From Euryarchaeota archaeon UBA463 (GTDB lineage: Archaea > Thermoplasmatota > Poseidoniia > Poseidoniales > Thalassarchaeaceae): a stretch of DNA of 43,715 nucleotides. A program made the translations under genes and the position numbers. The notes under the pieces were generated by a model. That model did not search any database and had not been told where the DNA came from. It was given only the letters and a program-made list of their open reading frames with translations. This document shows positions 26,201 to 37,800 of the stretch, one piece after another (the stretch's first letter is position 1; every line of letters begins with the position of its first letter). Location: the NCBI GenBank assembly GCA_002501805.1, contig DAOI01000023.1, positions 1 through 43,715 of the forward strand, in the 5' to 3' direction.

Positions 26201-27470
26201 CGTTACTCCCGTACTCTCCAGCGATAATGGCCTCCCTGTTAGTATCGAATATTGTGTTATTTTCAGCAATTACGTCAAAAGACCCGTACATCCAGAGTCC
26301 GTTCCACCCGCCTATTGGGCCGATGTCATTGTTTGTTATCTCAGCATAGCTGGAGAAGACTGCAATACCACTTCCACTTCCGGCTCCTGATAGATCGTTA
26401 TCTCTAATAAATGCGTGAGCCCCCCCATACACAGTAATTGGGGTTCTGTCATTCGTAACAATCTCGTTTCCTGTGATTGTATTGTAATAGTCAATCTGTC
26501 CCACGCTCTTTAGGCTGTAAATATCAATACCGTTACAGTTAACGGAAATCTCCGAGTTGGTGACTGAGCCGGAAGAATACCTCAGTGAAATTCCATAATC
26601 CCCGACCCCAATCTCTGCATCATCAATCTCTATGAATGCGTCTTCAACCCAGACAGTGGGCTTGCCTCCTGCATTATTCCCACATCCATTATCAGAACCG
26701 ATTAGATCTGGAGAAGACATGATTAGTGGAGTGATAGGGGTTCCAGAGCTGTATATCTGAACTGCAGGACCGTCCACTCCACTCTCATCATCATTGCCAA
26801 CGGTATACTGGCCTCCGATGAACTCTGGTTGAGCGAGTCCCGTGGTTAGCACGCTACTGGAGTTGATATCGATAAACTCCATTTCCGTCAGTGTGGGACT
26901 GGCCCCATCTAGAACTAGAGCGGCATATTTGAATCCATTTTGGTTATCAACAAAGTGTGGAATTCCCCATGCACCATCTAGAGTAGTGTGTCTGATTCCA
27001 GATTGTGACAGGTCAATTGAGTCTCTGATAATGAGTCCTTCATAGCAGGAGGGGTCGGTAATCGTAATTTCGAATTGTCCCTGCGAAATGCCATTACATT
27101 CGCCTTGGGCACTGGAATTCTCAGGTTCCTCCCAGCTAAATGTGATTTTCTGAGCGGAATTTGCGTTTCCGCTGGCTCCACAAGAAGATACCCCTATGCA
27201 CAGGCTACCCCTGGCATCTAAATGGGTACCGTTGGGAAAAATCACATTGGTATTGGGCTGAATGACCAATTTAGCCCCCGATGAGATTACTACGTCTCCT
27301 GTAAGAACATGATTTCCTTGCCAATACTCGGTTCCAGTGATTGTTCCGGAAGTGGTCTCATTTGAGGCCGCTACTGGAGACGCGGGGCCTACTAGTGCGA
27401 TGAAAACGCTGGTTAGCATCAACATTACTAGAATAGTCGAGCTCAATCTATCTCTGCGGGCCATAGCCAT
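23241..27470 (-). CDS. Giant surface protein: beta-helix, Ig-like domains, TM anchor
   Basis: A 1409-residue type I membrane protein. Its signal peptide covers residues 1-35 (STILVMLMLTSVFIALVGPASPVAA). Residues about 45-590 look like a right-handed parallel beta-helix. It opens with GDVVISSGAKLVIQPNTNVIF and has NosD-like turns (ITNNDIGPIGGWNGLWMYG, AENNTIFDTNREAIIAGE). Near 717 is DGIDNDGDLLMDADDTDC, a calcium-type loop. Residues about 790-1150 contain repeated Ig-like units (SVSSPSPFSTHSDDTVTFEG, ISISEPKESDRMPV), followed by a cadherin-like part. One membrane helix lies at about 1337-1362. A 47-residue cytoplasmic tail ends in HPGWLWDTEKEEWVEEK. Beta-helices often bind or cleave glycans, but no catalytic set was identified. 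Start is ATG 27470; ATG 27464 is also possible. Confidence 0.85.
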   Translation of the reverse strand: MAMARRDRLSSTILVMLMLTSVFIALVGPASPVAASNETTSGTITGTEYWQGNHVLTGDVVISSGAKLVIQPNTNVIFPNGTHLDARGSLCIGVSSCGASGNANSAQKITFSWEEPENSSAQGECNGISQGQFEITITDPSCYEGLIIRDSIDLSQSGIRHTTLDGAWGIPHFVDNQNGFKYAALVLDGASPTLTEMEFIDINSSSVLTTGLAQPEFIGGQYTVGNDDESGVDGPAVQIYSSGTPITPLIMSSPDLIGSDNGCGNNAGGKPTVWVEDAFIEIDDAEIGVGDYGISLRYSSGSVTNSEISVNCNGIDIYSLKSVGQIDYYNTITGNEIVTNDRTPITVYGGAHAFIRDNDLSGAGSGSGIAVFSSYAEITNNDIGPIGGWNGLWMYGSFDVIAENNTIFDTNREAIIAGEYGSNAPAPSASRAFLANNSISSSGQGDCSSNLHFNGQFTCPAVMVYRSGLTMYDNVINSGGESDGIRSIGALLDIRRNTWNAAGSGAVIKHYDSGYAGDQQYGSLAFFSENTWNGVGTTYNITKSSVTVQSESIPSPPTGQFPVILSWPDQEAWPANGFQNGIIPTDVQECSNCENLTPRNFPLALSMDNNSTVMTFAGLANLDRSSISIQTQPTPYAVQVRRAELVKFQALVNGERVSGASILIEDALGNDMYDIDTLSDGYTPWFALPSDFHLDFRGLGGGDNPDGFADDEFEDSCSDGIDNDGDLLMDADDTDCDYTAGTRELSLYRYTAYKFGFGLDSGQFTLDDSSYQGTANLLNLAPSVSITQDQGHSFRKVVNITGNAHDGILASFYPSDEMAQWDQKGFVHSIEVRDPFTSDWSDAQLATDSSGSQYGEVTSSNHPFKEWYYELDMSQMAEGDYVFQFRAFDGIDYSPISTLSIKLNSQAPTVSVSSPSPFSTHSDDTVTFEGAAYDYYGCPSQCGKDISEIYFQIVGPNFQVVTPVSGGTSWSWTWDFSGQPRVLADYTFKIWASDSDFCNGVIDECVPAELTLTIDNSNSAPFISISEPKESDRMPVSEESVFEGVARDNDNEVTRVDIEVLDTANGMIEVHSESVIEFDSNGAFSSIWDSRSLRHNSEYQIRMRSYDGFDYSEWKSVNIIADNPPDAGNRQPVFDESGWVESVTLYCEENSQSADRCTTFEINLLDFFADPDPNQELILSVYDDEEISSDDEYPVVISISADGVARYNPTSMAFFDPEISGWSINDVVFVASDQFGSKANSIPMSIEVIAIDFEVDVPQETRISEDETAIFYGIGLPGRTVTATVGGIPVNNTVVSDDSTWTMGIPGSRISSSATPQFMYGGLEYDGSKITVSDSDSSNTSFLVIIVIIAILGMAGFAYFFIEFEDDSEPENNYNKKERPDGGESRFVKDDDHPGWLWDTEKEEWVEEK

Positions 27471-27484
27471 GGGGTATCGGGAGC

Positions 27485-27494
27485 GGATATAATG
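27485..27494 (-). promoter_or_regulatory. Candidate TATA element for the beta-helix protein gene
   Basis: On the minus strand CATTATATCC lies 15-24 nt before the ATG at 27470. The spacing is slightly short for a leaderless transcript. Prediction by position and AT content only. Confidence 0.3.
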
Positions 27495-27557
27495 TTAGAG
27501 GAAACAAGATTGTTGGGTCATCAGAATCCATTATCATTTAATTGCATATAACGTACA

Positions 27558-28793
27558 TTACTGAACGTCGATATTCAGCTCAAACGAGAGTTGGTTTGCC
27601 CATTCAACTGAATTCAGGGACCCGTATCCTAATCTAGAGCTATGGTTCCCCGAAGAGGAGGGGTCTTGGTTCGCTGAGTTAGCAAGTGCCCTCTTTACCA
27701 TACTCATCTCTTCTAGGTCTATTTTTCCGTCTTCCCCAGCTATGGCATCTCCATACTCCTCCAAAATAAGCGCCAGAGCCCCAGTTACAAAGACGGTAGA
27801 GTCGCTAGTGCCTGATGAATATGCGTAGGGGGGATCGAGTTCTGTGGAAGCTGTGGAAAATATGTTGACTCCCGGGGCTATGATCTCGGGCTTCTGATGA
27901 GGATACTCTCGTGGCTGTCCACTGTAAGGATCGATGTTAGAACCCGAAGCGCTATCTCCCCATATGGCCCCTGAACTTCTATACGCCCCTACGGCTATTA
28001 CGCCTTGGATATTTGCCGGAACGGATACATCAGAAGATTCTGCACCCGTATTTCCGGCGGCTGCTATGACGAAAATTCCTTCCTCCAGTGCTTCTTGAAC
28101 TGCTGTTACTGTCTCAGTTTCGATACCCATTCCTTGTCCTGGATCAGAGCCAAGGCTGAGGCTGATTATATCGGCTTCTTGGGTGATCCTGCACCACCTA
28201 ATTGCCAACGATACTCTATCTTGTTGGCCAGAAGACCCTTCCGGACCGAGTGCCAATGCGATGGAAATAGAAGCTCCGGGAGCAGCTCCGAGGAAGGTAC
28301 CGTTGGAAGCTAAAATCCCTGTCATCATGGTGCCATGGAATTCTGATCCTACGTCCTTAACCTCCTGGTTGTCCTCATCGAAGAAATCTCTGAAACCTGC
28401 CAAATTTATTCCCGATAGATCTGGATGGCGTATATCCATTCCCGTATCTACGATGCAAACTGATATTCCTTCTCCGGCCAGTCCCCTATCCTGAAGCTCC
28501 CTTATCCCTGTGTCCTCATATGCCCACTCGGAATCTGGGAGGAGCGGTGTCAAGTAGGAGTCGACAAATGGCCAGGCTAGTAGAAGTGCGACGGTTCCTA
28601 GGGAGAAGAAAACTGCCCCCCAAGGCCATAAGGCCTCCTTTAGAGGATCCAAGGGCCAGCGAAGACTTCTAGCCTCTTCATCGGACATCCCGTAGGCAGA
28701 ACCGGGATACCCAGGTGCTCTGGGGTCCACGGTAGTCAGTAGCCTGGGGTCCTCCGGTTCAGGCAAAAGCTCCAGTCTATCTAGGGCGGGCAT
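27558..28793 (-). CDS. Membrane-anchored subtilisin-like serine protease (S8)
   Basis: A 411-residue peptidase with the subtilisin catalytic triad. Asp116 is in CIVDTGMDIRHPDL, His153 in EFHGTMMTGILASNGT and Ser330 in SSGTSDSTVFVTGAL. The oxyanion Asn is in VIAAAGNTGAES, and IISLSLGSD is the conserved S8 strand. It has no cleavable signal peptide. A proline-rich N-terminus of about 56 residues precedes one hydrophobic helix (about 57-77, WGAVFFSLGTVALLLAWPF). The catalytic domain should therefore face outside, anchored by its N-terminus (a type II arrangement). No I9-type prodomain is recognisable. The Ser motif reads GTSDST where GTSMAT/S is usual. It probably processes exported proteins; the beta-helix protein and AglB genes flank it. 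A separate TATA-like box precedes it. Confidence 0.9.
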   Translation of the reverse strand: MPALDRLELLPEPEDPRLLTTVDPRAPGYPGSAYGMSDEEARSLRWPLDPLKEALWPWGAVFFSLGTVALLLAWPFVDSYLTPLLPDSEWAYEDTGIRELQDRGLAGEGISVCIVDTGMDIRHPDLSGINLAGFRDFFDEDNQEVKDVGSEFHGTMMTGILASNGTFLGAAPGASISIALALGPEGSSGQQDRVSLAIRWCRITQEADIISLSLGSDPGQGMGIETETVTAVQEALEEGIFVIAAAGNTGAESSDVSVPANIQGVIAVGAYRSSGAIWGDSASGSNIDPYSGQPREYPHQKPEIIAPGVNIFSTASTELDPPYAYSSGTSDSTVFVTGALALILEEYGDAIAGEDGKIDLEEMSMVKRALANSANQDPSSSGNHSSRLGYGSLNSVEWANQLSFELNIDVQ

Positions 28794-28817
28794 TCTATTC
28801 GTTCCTGTGGAACTGTC

Positions 28818-28825
28818 ACATAAAT
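28818..28825 (-). promoter_or_regulatory. Candidate TATA box for the subtilase gene
   Basis: On the minus strand TATTTATG (CATAAATA on plus) lies 25-32 nt before the ATG at 28793. This is the standard distance if transcription starts at the start codon. It sits in the 42-nt gap after aglB and implies a separate leaderless transcript. Confidence 0.4.
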
Positions 28826-28835
28826 ACCAGTGTGT

Positions 28836-31800
28836 TCAGAATGGAGCGTTTGGCCTTCTTGAGCGGGGTCTTGTCAGCATTGCCAGTGCGGCGATGATTA
28901 GAGCGCCAAGGATGTAGCCAATCCAACTAGAGTCAGACTCCACTGCAGGTGAAGAAACTACTAGGTTGACACTCCCTCCCTGATCTGGTTCGAATGGGGC
29001 CACTTCACCGTCTACCGAAGATTCATTGATATCCAAGTTAAGGTAGTAGTTACCAGGATCGATCCCGTCTAGATCCAGCGTGATGTCGAAGTTCACTACT
29101 GAGTTGGCAGGAACATCACCTAACTCGGTATCCATTATTACCTCACTTTGGCAAGTCAAGTCATTGCAGAGTATGGCATTCAGCTCAACATCCTCAGCGT
29201 CGACAAGCCCATCATTGGCAACAGTGACGACCCAAGAGTTGACTCTGTTGGAAACTGCGTTGTCCCCTCCCGCGAGGAGTTGCTGGCTTGTGATTGAGAT
29301 AACTGGATTGGATACGGCAACATTGATTTCTATCTCTGGGTAAGAGTTTCCTACTTTGTCGATGACTGTAGCATATATCGTGTATTCGCCTGTTGCATTA
29401 TCTGGTGCAATCACATTGATACTGTGAGTAGTAGTAGTAAATGGGGGTAGAGTATGAGAAGTAGACCCGGTCCTCTCCCACCCATCGGGCAACTCTGAGT
29501 CGTCGAAATCAAACTCATACCTGTCGTCTCCATTTCCATCGTTTCTGATTTGCAGAGGTATCTGTATTTCCTCACCCGGAGAGACTCCGTAGAGCGGATC
29601 TAATGAGACTACTGAGAAGTCATGGATTTGTGGTATCCTGACCTTTACGTTGATCTCTTCAGAGTACCCACCTGATGTGAAGAAGCTTAGGATAATTGAA
29701 TGTCCCTGCGTCAATGAATGTGCAACTGATTGGTTTGGAGGTGTAACTTTGACATGGATGTCAGAGGTACTGAGAGAATTATCCAATCCCAAGTCAAAGG
29801 ACATCGAGGTGTTCCAAACTCCTGATCCGTTATGGAACTCAACCTGCCATTCTGAACCATCAGTACCCGGTACAGTGGCCTGAGCAGAGAATGTATCCAG
29901 AGGCTCATGGCCAAGATAGTCAGCAGAGAGGGTGAACTCCACAGGATTGAATCCCATTGATTCGTTATCTTTAGTTACAAGTAGATCTGAAATTCCGCCA
30001 TCATGGCTTACATCCCCTCCTACTGATCCTATCACATTCAACGAAAGATCTCGGAATGGTATCCTGGAATGGGAGACTGTTATGGCCGGGGTCTCCTGAC
30101 TGGCTTCCACGCCTATTGCCTGACCTCCGGAATAAGTCATGTTCAATCCTCTCTGTAAGGTAGTGAATTCACTTGAGACATCAATAATCCCACTCGGGAG
30201 AAGTACCCTAATCGATCCCTCTTCATCAAGATTTGCGATCCAAGAAATACCAGCTCCTAGATTGATGTTTAGTTCGGGTTTATCTATGTCTGCCAGAGTC
30301 ATTGACACGCCCTCATAATCGAACCAATGCGTCTCAATCAGTGCCCATCCGCCAGTAGCTAGATCCATGTCTGAGTAACCCCCATCTATTACTTCGGCCT
30401 TGACCATAGACATGGCCACCAAGCCTAATTCTTCTGAGAAAGCTCTGATTATCCATTCGCCTGGTTCGACTGAGGCAGTCCAGTTTCCATTCCAATCTCC
30501 GTCCACGATCGTCTTTACCGGAGAGATTGTATCTCTGACGTAATCAGATGTTGGTATTAACTCCAGCAGTAATGTGTCTGAGACTGACGAGAATTGATCC
30601 GCGTCGATATACGAAATTTGGCCGCCTACCTGAACTAATTCAGCCATCATCATCGAGTCTATTTCCAAGGAAGAGTTTCCTAGCTCGATTTCTTGAGATA
30701 TGTCGGAGAATCCTTCTGCTGATACCTCTAGACAGTAGTCACCCCCTACAGCCTCGAATGATGACCAAGACCCAGCGCTATCTGAGTTTTGAACGACTGT
30801 AGAATCGCTCGATGAATTTTCGTCACAAGTTCCTGGAAGGATGGCGAAAGTAGCATTGTTGATCCCTTCCCCGATATTGTAAACGCCGTTATCGTTCAAG
30901 TCCCAGAAGACATTACCACTGACTTCTGCGAATCGATCAGCTGTGAAATTCAACTGCCCGTTATCTCCGGATGAAAGTACTACATCATTAGATTCGAGAA
31001 TCCACATTATGCCGTCTTCCTCGTTTTCCATTGACATGATCCAGTTTCCAGGGAATAACTGTATTTCGGAAATCCCGGATGAGTTCGTTGGAGTTAGGTC
31101 GACTTCTCCGAGCCCCTCATCTGATGCCGCCACAATTCGCTTTCCTTCGAGTGGTGCCCCTAAAGTCTCAGTCAGGATTATTGAAACCGATGCGGCCTCA
31201 ATAGTCGAAAGGGAGAGATCTGTCGATGCGGTTTCAGGTGATGACACAATATGTGCCCTGAGTGTTTCCGTTGCCCCCTCGCTGTTAATGAGAGATTCTA
31301 CACTCAAAATCCAATCGCCCTGAATGATGTGATCGGCCCAGCTTCCGTTGGCGTCTGTTGTGTGCGTCTGTGTCCAGCCTGTTTCGGTGTTAATTAGTTT
31401 GAAGTCCTGATTCGAGAGGACTCCTCCGAACTGATTTGTAAGTGAGACACTAACTCTCCACTCAGGTAAGAAGGCGGCAATCCTGTCCACTGATCCTCCT
31501 TGAAGAGGAATATCGAAAGGTACTACTTGCGAAGACAGCATGGTTCCGAATAGATCGCCTTCTGTGGCATCGGAAATGGATACTATCACGCTGTAAGATC
31601 CCGGTTCGAGTGAGACTTGAGCTAGTCCCTCACTGATCCACTCAGATCCGTCATATGTTACATTCTTGCCCATGCCTGCCTGAGACGATGGTACAATCTC
31701 GAAATCATATGATACTGGTGTACCATTTGAGGAGTTTAGATCTCCTGTATCGTCCATAAACATCTCAAGGGAAAGTGTCCCATTGGGAGGGGAGAGTATC

Positions 31801-34800
31801 ATCTCTACAGAGAAGTTCTCAGAATCTATGGACTTGGTCACCGGAGAGTAGGCGATGTCCGAGTCAACTATCTCGAATGTCCATTCCCCATCAGGGAGAA
31901 TCATCTGGAACTTTCCAAGATTATCCACTGATTTTCTCCATGAGACGTCATGGTTTTCGTTTTGAGCTGTCACCGTTAGTTGCTGCCAACCGATTAGGTC
32001 GGAGGAGTAGAAGTTATTCGCTCTTGAGACACTGACTAGACCGAAAACATTCGTTCCAGGTGTGGCTACCATTACAATATCCTCCATTCCAGTCGAGACA
32101 GTGAACTTAGTACCGTTGACCAAGCCGGCTATCAGTCCCTCTACAGTAGCGTCAACTACTGCTCCTTCAGGGAGAGTTACTGTAAACTGGCCTGATTCAT
32201 TTGTCATAGCAGTCGTAGAGAATCCTTCCCATACGAAGCTGATCACGGTATCTGCTCCAATGACCTTTCCATCATCTGGATTGAACGATGCTGAGGAGTT
32301 CTCTTCGTAGTAGACCGTTCCTGTAACTTCTACACTGGTTACGAATTCAAATTGCATACTCATGTCAGACGAAACTTCGAATTCTTCCCAGACCTGCTTG
32401 GAGTCGGACAGGGCATAGTCTACTATCCATTCACCCGGTGTAAGCTCGATTTGGTATTCTCCATCTTCCACAGAATAAATTGCGCTCACGGGCATTGAGT
32501 CTCCATCTGCCTTGGAAAGTGAAACGTTCAGATCGGGAACGTTCGAACCTTCATTGATCATCTCGAAATTGAGGTCGAACATCTCTGGAATAGGAGATGG
32601 GACCAATACGTTTGCATAAATCTCAGAATCGAATGGGAACTCTTCAATTATTTCGAAGAATCCGTCTTGGTCTACATCGATTGCTACTGAGTAATTTCCA
32701 GGAGGAAGGGGGCCGACTCCATAGTCTCCCATTTCATTCGGATACATCCTACATGGAGCGTGTCCCGAGTCTGCACAGTCGGTTGTTGCGTCCTCAAACT
32801 CTGACGAGTCATCTAGTAAAGCTGCATAGCCGTCGACTACTTCACCTGACGAATTGATTAGTTCCCCACTGATTAAACTGCCTTGGATGTCAATCTTCTG
32901 TACCTGATTAATCGCGGATGGGACGGTGAATGAGTCATCTAGCTCAACTCTGGTCCCATCATCGAGGATAGCGGTTACAGAGTAAATTCCAGGAATCATG
33001 TCTCTAAGATGGAACGTACCTGCTTGGACCATAGGTCCACTGAATATTCCATCTCCGGAGAATTTTCCGGTACCATTTATTGTCCCGTAGTGATCTAACT
33101 CTTCGGAAGTATCGGTCTCAAAGATCCCTGATCCCACCAGTGAAGAGTGGCTGAGTCTCTGGGTAAATTCTGTGGACCCGTTAGAAGTGTACCTTCCAGT
33201 GGCGTTTACTGACCCATCTATCAAGAGGGCGCCTGAGGATAACTCGCAGAACGAGAGGTTTTCTGGCATAGTGTCATTATCCCCACATTCTGAAATTTGT
33301 GAGTCTTCATCTGAGTTGAAGTTGATTGTACCGCTGAGAGAACCCCGTCCTTCGAATAGCCCCTCTCCGACAAGGGTGTGATTATGCTTAATCTCCTGCG
33401 TGTAGTTTCCAGTGAAATCTGTGATAGTTGAGATCGATGTTGTCTGAACCGTTCCTTGTCCTGTGAACTCCACTTCCCCGATTCCATTGAATGAAAGTTC
33501 CTCTCCGGAGACTTCACCATCAGAAGTAGAGGCGTAGTATGGGGAGATATCAATCTCGTCCCACTGTGGCACCAGTTCTACCGTGGACCCTGTGATGGCC
33601 GTTCCATCGTACTCTTCGATAGATGCCCAGACTAATTGACCGGTAGCTTGGGCAGACTCGACAGATAGCGATATTTCGATTACTTCCTCGCCATTGGAAT
33701 GACCATCGAATGCTGAAATATTTACAATCTCCTCAGTTAGCCATGTAGATCCTGAGACATTACCCAGAATTCCTGTTACAGGATTTAGCTCCCTGGATTC
33801 TTCATTCTCTTCTGTGAGGATCTCAGTCATACTGTATGTACCTGTCATCATTGTTGACCTAGCCTGTTCTAAGTTGGGCTCTCCGAAGAATGCGGTAACC
33901 TTGATTTTTCCAGCGGGTACTGTAAACTCGAACATTCCGTTCTCATCTGCGTCCGTAGTTCCGATTGGAATCCAATACGTCCTAGGGTCTCTGTCTGTAA
34001 CCATTCCTGTTATCTCATCGGCGACTTCTTCTCCGCTGAAAGCGTCTCTTTCGATCAGGAGCCTCGCGTTTGGCACTGGCCCGATTCCTTCTAGTTCAAC
34101 CGTTCCAGAAAGGGTGGCTCCGCTGTAGTACTTCAGAATCTTTACTTGTGTGTTAGCGGACCCTATGGTAGGATCGTTGCAATTATCATCAATCTTCTCC
34201 CCATCTTGGTTCAATTCACAAGGAAGTTCGTACCAGTTCGCCAGGACCATGTGATTCATCATAGCCCCGGGCATAGGGATACCGGGCTCTAGGTAGGACC
34301 CTGGGGTGCCGTACATGTAGAAGTGAGGGGCTGGTTGTGATGCGTCACCGGGTAGGCCCAGTGAAGAAGACCCATATCCGACGTATGTCCTAGCAACCAT
34401 CGTGTCGAAGAAAGCGTCCTGATGATTGTAATCTATGTCTACCATCTGTATCATTTCGCTGGCGTCGGCTGCGGCACCTGACTGCTGTCTGACTATATCG
34501 TTGAGATATTCCTGCTCATATTCATCGGCAGTCCTGAGAATAATCGGACCGTCTACACCCCTCTGAGTCTGATAAAGAGTGGAGATGTAGTCATCTAGAT
34601 CTAACCCCGATAATCCAGTTGGCGCATGGAAGATCCCAGTGGTCTGTCCCCTATGGTAGTTGTAGTCGGCATAATAAGAACCCCCCAATGGGTAGAGTCT
34701 GTTATCTACTGCAAAATATCTGATGTCATTGTTCCTCTCAGTGGTGACACCGAGGCCTGCCTCGTAGTCTTGCACATCATAGAATACCTCTGTTGTAATC

Positions 34801-37800
34801 TGGTGATATAGGTCCACCAATTCTTCCATGCTAAATGCCTGAACTAGGAAAGCCCTTGCCATCGCTAGTTTCGAGTTCTGCCTGTGGAGTCCCGTTGACA
34901 CGTCGTCAAAGTCCTCGATTAGATCGCTGGTGTATCTGTAGTTTCCAATCATATAGTGAGTAGTTTCTTGGTCGTACTCACTCGCCCTTCCTCTGGCCTC
35001 ATCGAAAGATGATTTCGCTGTTGATTCGTTAGATTCTTCCAGATAAGGCTCCGTATCAAAGTATACAGCCCATGATTCATCGGAAGACGGGATTCCATTT
35101 TCATCTAGCTGGAATCCTCTGAGTAAATCCACCGATCCATCGTTAGCGACCACTTGCATAGATCTCTGGATTACTAATTGGGAGTCTCCCACGCCGATGG
35201 ACATGATAGTTTGGAACTCGTCCAATTGGAATTGTTCCATATTTTCGAGCAATACTGATTGATACTCGGATGTCATCTCTCCAGAGTTTGACCTCATATC
35301 TCCCTGGGTTAGAGTAGCGATGAACATTGCTAGAGTGTCCTCTTGGCCCTGTGATAGTAGCATTCCCCCGCTGTGGGGAATTCCCGACTGGAAGTTATCA
35401 GCGACAGTTGGGTGCTGTCCCTGTGTGAGAGCCTGGAAACCATAGTCCCACCATGAGACAAAGGCAGGCCTCTCACTGAAGCCGACTTCTGTATCCTGTT
35501 CAGAAAGCCATTGATACGCCGTATTCCAATCTGCTCCATTGAAACCTGGGCCGAAGGTGCCCATGTACCTTAGCATCCCCGAGTCAGGGTCATATTCTTC
35601 GTCCTGAAGTATTGAGAAATCTCCAATGGACCAACGTAGGAAGTCTGGGGCTATTTCGTAGATAGCCTGGTCGACATCGGTAGCCGCCTCTTCTCCACGA
35701 GGAATTCCAGAGTCTATGCCGTAAGTTGCGTGCTGACTTGCAACTAGCAGGAAAACCATCATCAGAGCGGGTATTCCAGGATGCCTCCTGGATGCTGTGA
35801 ATGTCGATCTCCTCCTAGCGGAGGGGTTGCCAATCCCTGCTCTGCGATATTCCTTGAGGAAATCCGTGGGATTTGCTGCTTTCCAGAGCATTGCAATACC
35901 GAGCCCGCCTACAACTGCCATTGCAGGCGTCGCGTTGAAGATGAATCTACCAGCACTCCATGCCATGTAGGCCGCGACTATTGTCCATGATCCTAGGAGG
36001 AGGTGGCTTTGACGGTCCTTTCTAGCTCCTCTCCAAATTAGATATACAGCACATGAAATGGCAATTATGGACACTACCGGACCATAAGAAGCGAATAGAA
36101 CCCCTCTACTGGGGGCCTGTGCTTCACCGATGGTGCCGAATATCTTATTCTTGGAGAAGTAGAATCCACCTGTGAATAGAATGTCCCATCCGTTGTATAT
36201 GTTCAATGCCTGTAAGACGTAAAGTGAGAGCAGGATTGCACCGAAGAGAGCAGTTCCGCTACCAACTACCAGAAGCCAAGGCTTGTCCCTGAATGAACAG
36301 GTCACCCAACCCAAAGCAAATGTGAATCCGATGATGTAGAACATTGGTTGGAAACCGCTAGGGTCGAAAAGAAGATCCAGTCCGGGCCACATGTAGAAAG
36401 GCAGCGGAATCACGAATGCAGTGAGAAGCATCTGCAATGCGGCCGCCGTTATTGGAAGGCTATCCCTGCCTCTGAAGAGATTGAGGAATGCCTGTACGGA
36501 GAAAGCCAGGAACAAGATTCCCGGGCCGTACACGAATCCCTTCCACCCCAATGCCACGGTAGCGAAGGAAATACCAGATAATGTGGCACAGGACATCACC
36601 GTTGGATTCCTCATCCACATCTCCCTTATTCCAGCTATCAGGTACAATGGATTTCTACTGGTCTCGTTGAACAGTCTTTCATCCCTTATTCCCTCAACAG
36701 CCCTTACCCAGAAGTAAAACGCCATCGAGATGAACAGAAGTGCAAAGGAGTCGTGATCAGCCAATGCAAATGTGGAGTGGCCGATGTGCCCTGGCATGAG
36801 GGCGATTAGCCACGCGGTGACTACTCCAGCGAGATCACTGTGTACCCTCCTTGCAATTCCAGCTAGTGGAAGTACGATTAGGGCACCGTAAACTGCTGGC
36901 ATGGCAGATACGCTCCACCAGACCATCTGGTCCTGAGATGATCCCGTGAGCCAGTTAAGGCCCAGTCCACCAAGAGCAAGGGACCACGAGAAAAGTGGTG
37001 GCCTAGGATTGATCACACCCATTGGATATGAGCGATCGGAGTCGAAGATGAAGTGGCTCCTCTCAGCTACGACATAATCGATAACCCTCTTCATGTACCA
37101 AGGGTCAGAACCTCCAGTCATGTCCCACAACTGAGTACCGGTGGCGTTCATCGCTGGAAGTACATTCCAACCGGTCCTGATTGCCAGGGAGACAAACAAA
37201 GCCAGAGAAATCATTATCCCGTAGTAGTTAGCATTCCACCATGCCCTCATGGCGCTATGCTCCCTCAGGGGTGCGGTATCTCCGAAGTATCCCCTTATTG
37301 AGAGGATGTAGGCTGCAACATTAGACCAGAAGACCAGGAAGAACCAAGCAGCCGCGGAAGTACTATCTCCGGAGCTTGCCGGAAGTACTTCAATGCCCAG
37401 TGGATTGCCGATCTCAACTAATCTTGCCGCTGAGTAGAGTACCCAATTTACAGCCACCAAAGCGGCCATAACCTGCCATCTCTCAGATCGGAAGAATGCC
37501 CATACGAATATCACGAAGGCCGTCATTAGGGCCCATACCGAGCCTAGATATTGGTGTTCGGAGTACTTTAACAGGGCATTTGAAACGACCTCTCCGTCTA
37601 CTACAATGGTGTCTCCAGATATTGAGCATAGCCATACAAGCGGAATTAACTGGACCGCCAATACAAGTACCAGAACTGACATCATCTTTCTCGATGAGTC
37701 GTTTACAATGTCGAATGAGGGGATTCCGGAGAATAGCTTCCCATCTCCAGCCGTGTCTAATGTTCCTCTCATGCCAAGTACGAGCATCAGGCCGAGGGAT

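Noticed and set aside
23241..27470. Polysaccharide lyase or pectinase assignment for the beta-helix region
   Set aside because: The solenoid pattern is visible, but no catalytic residue set could be identified.
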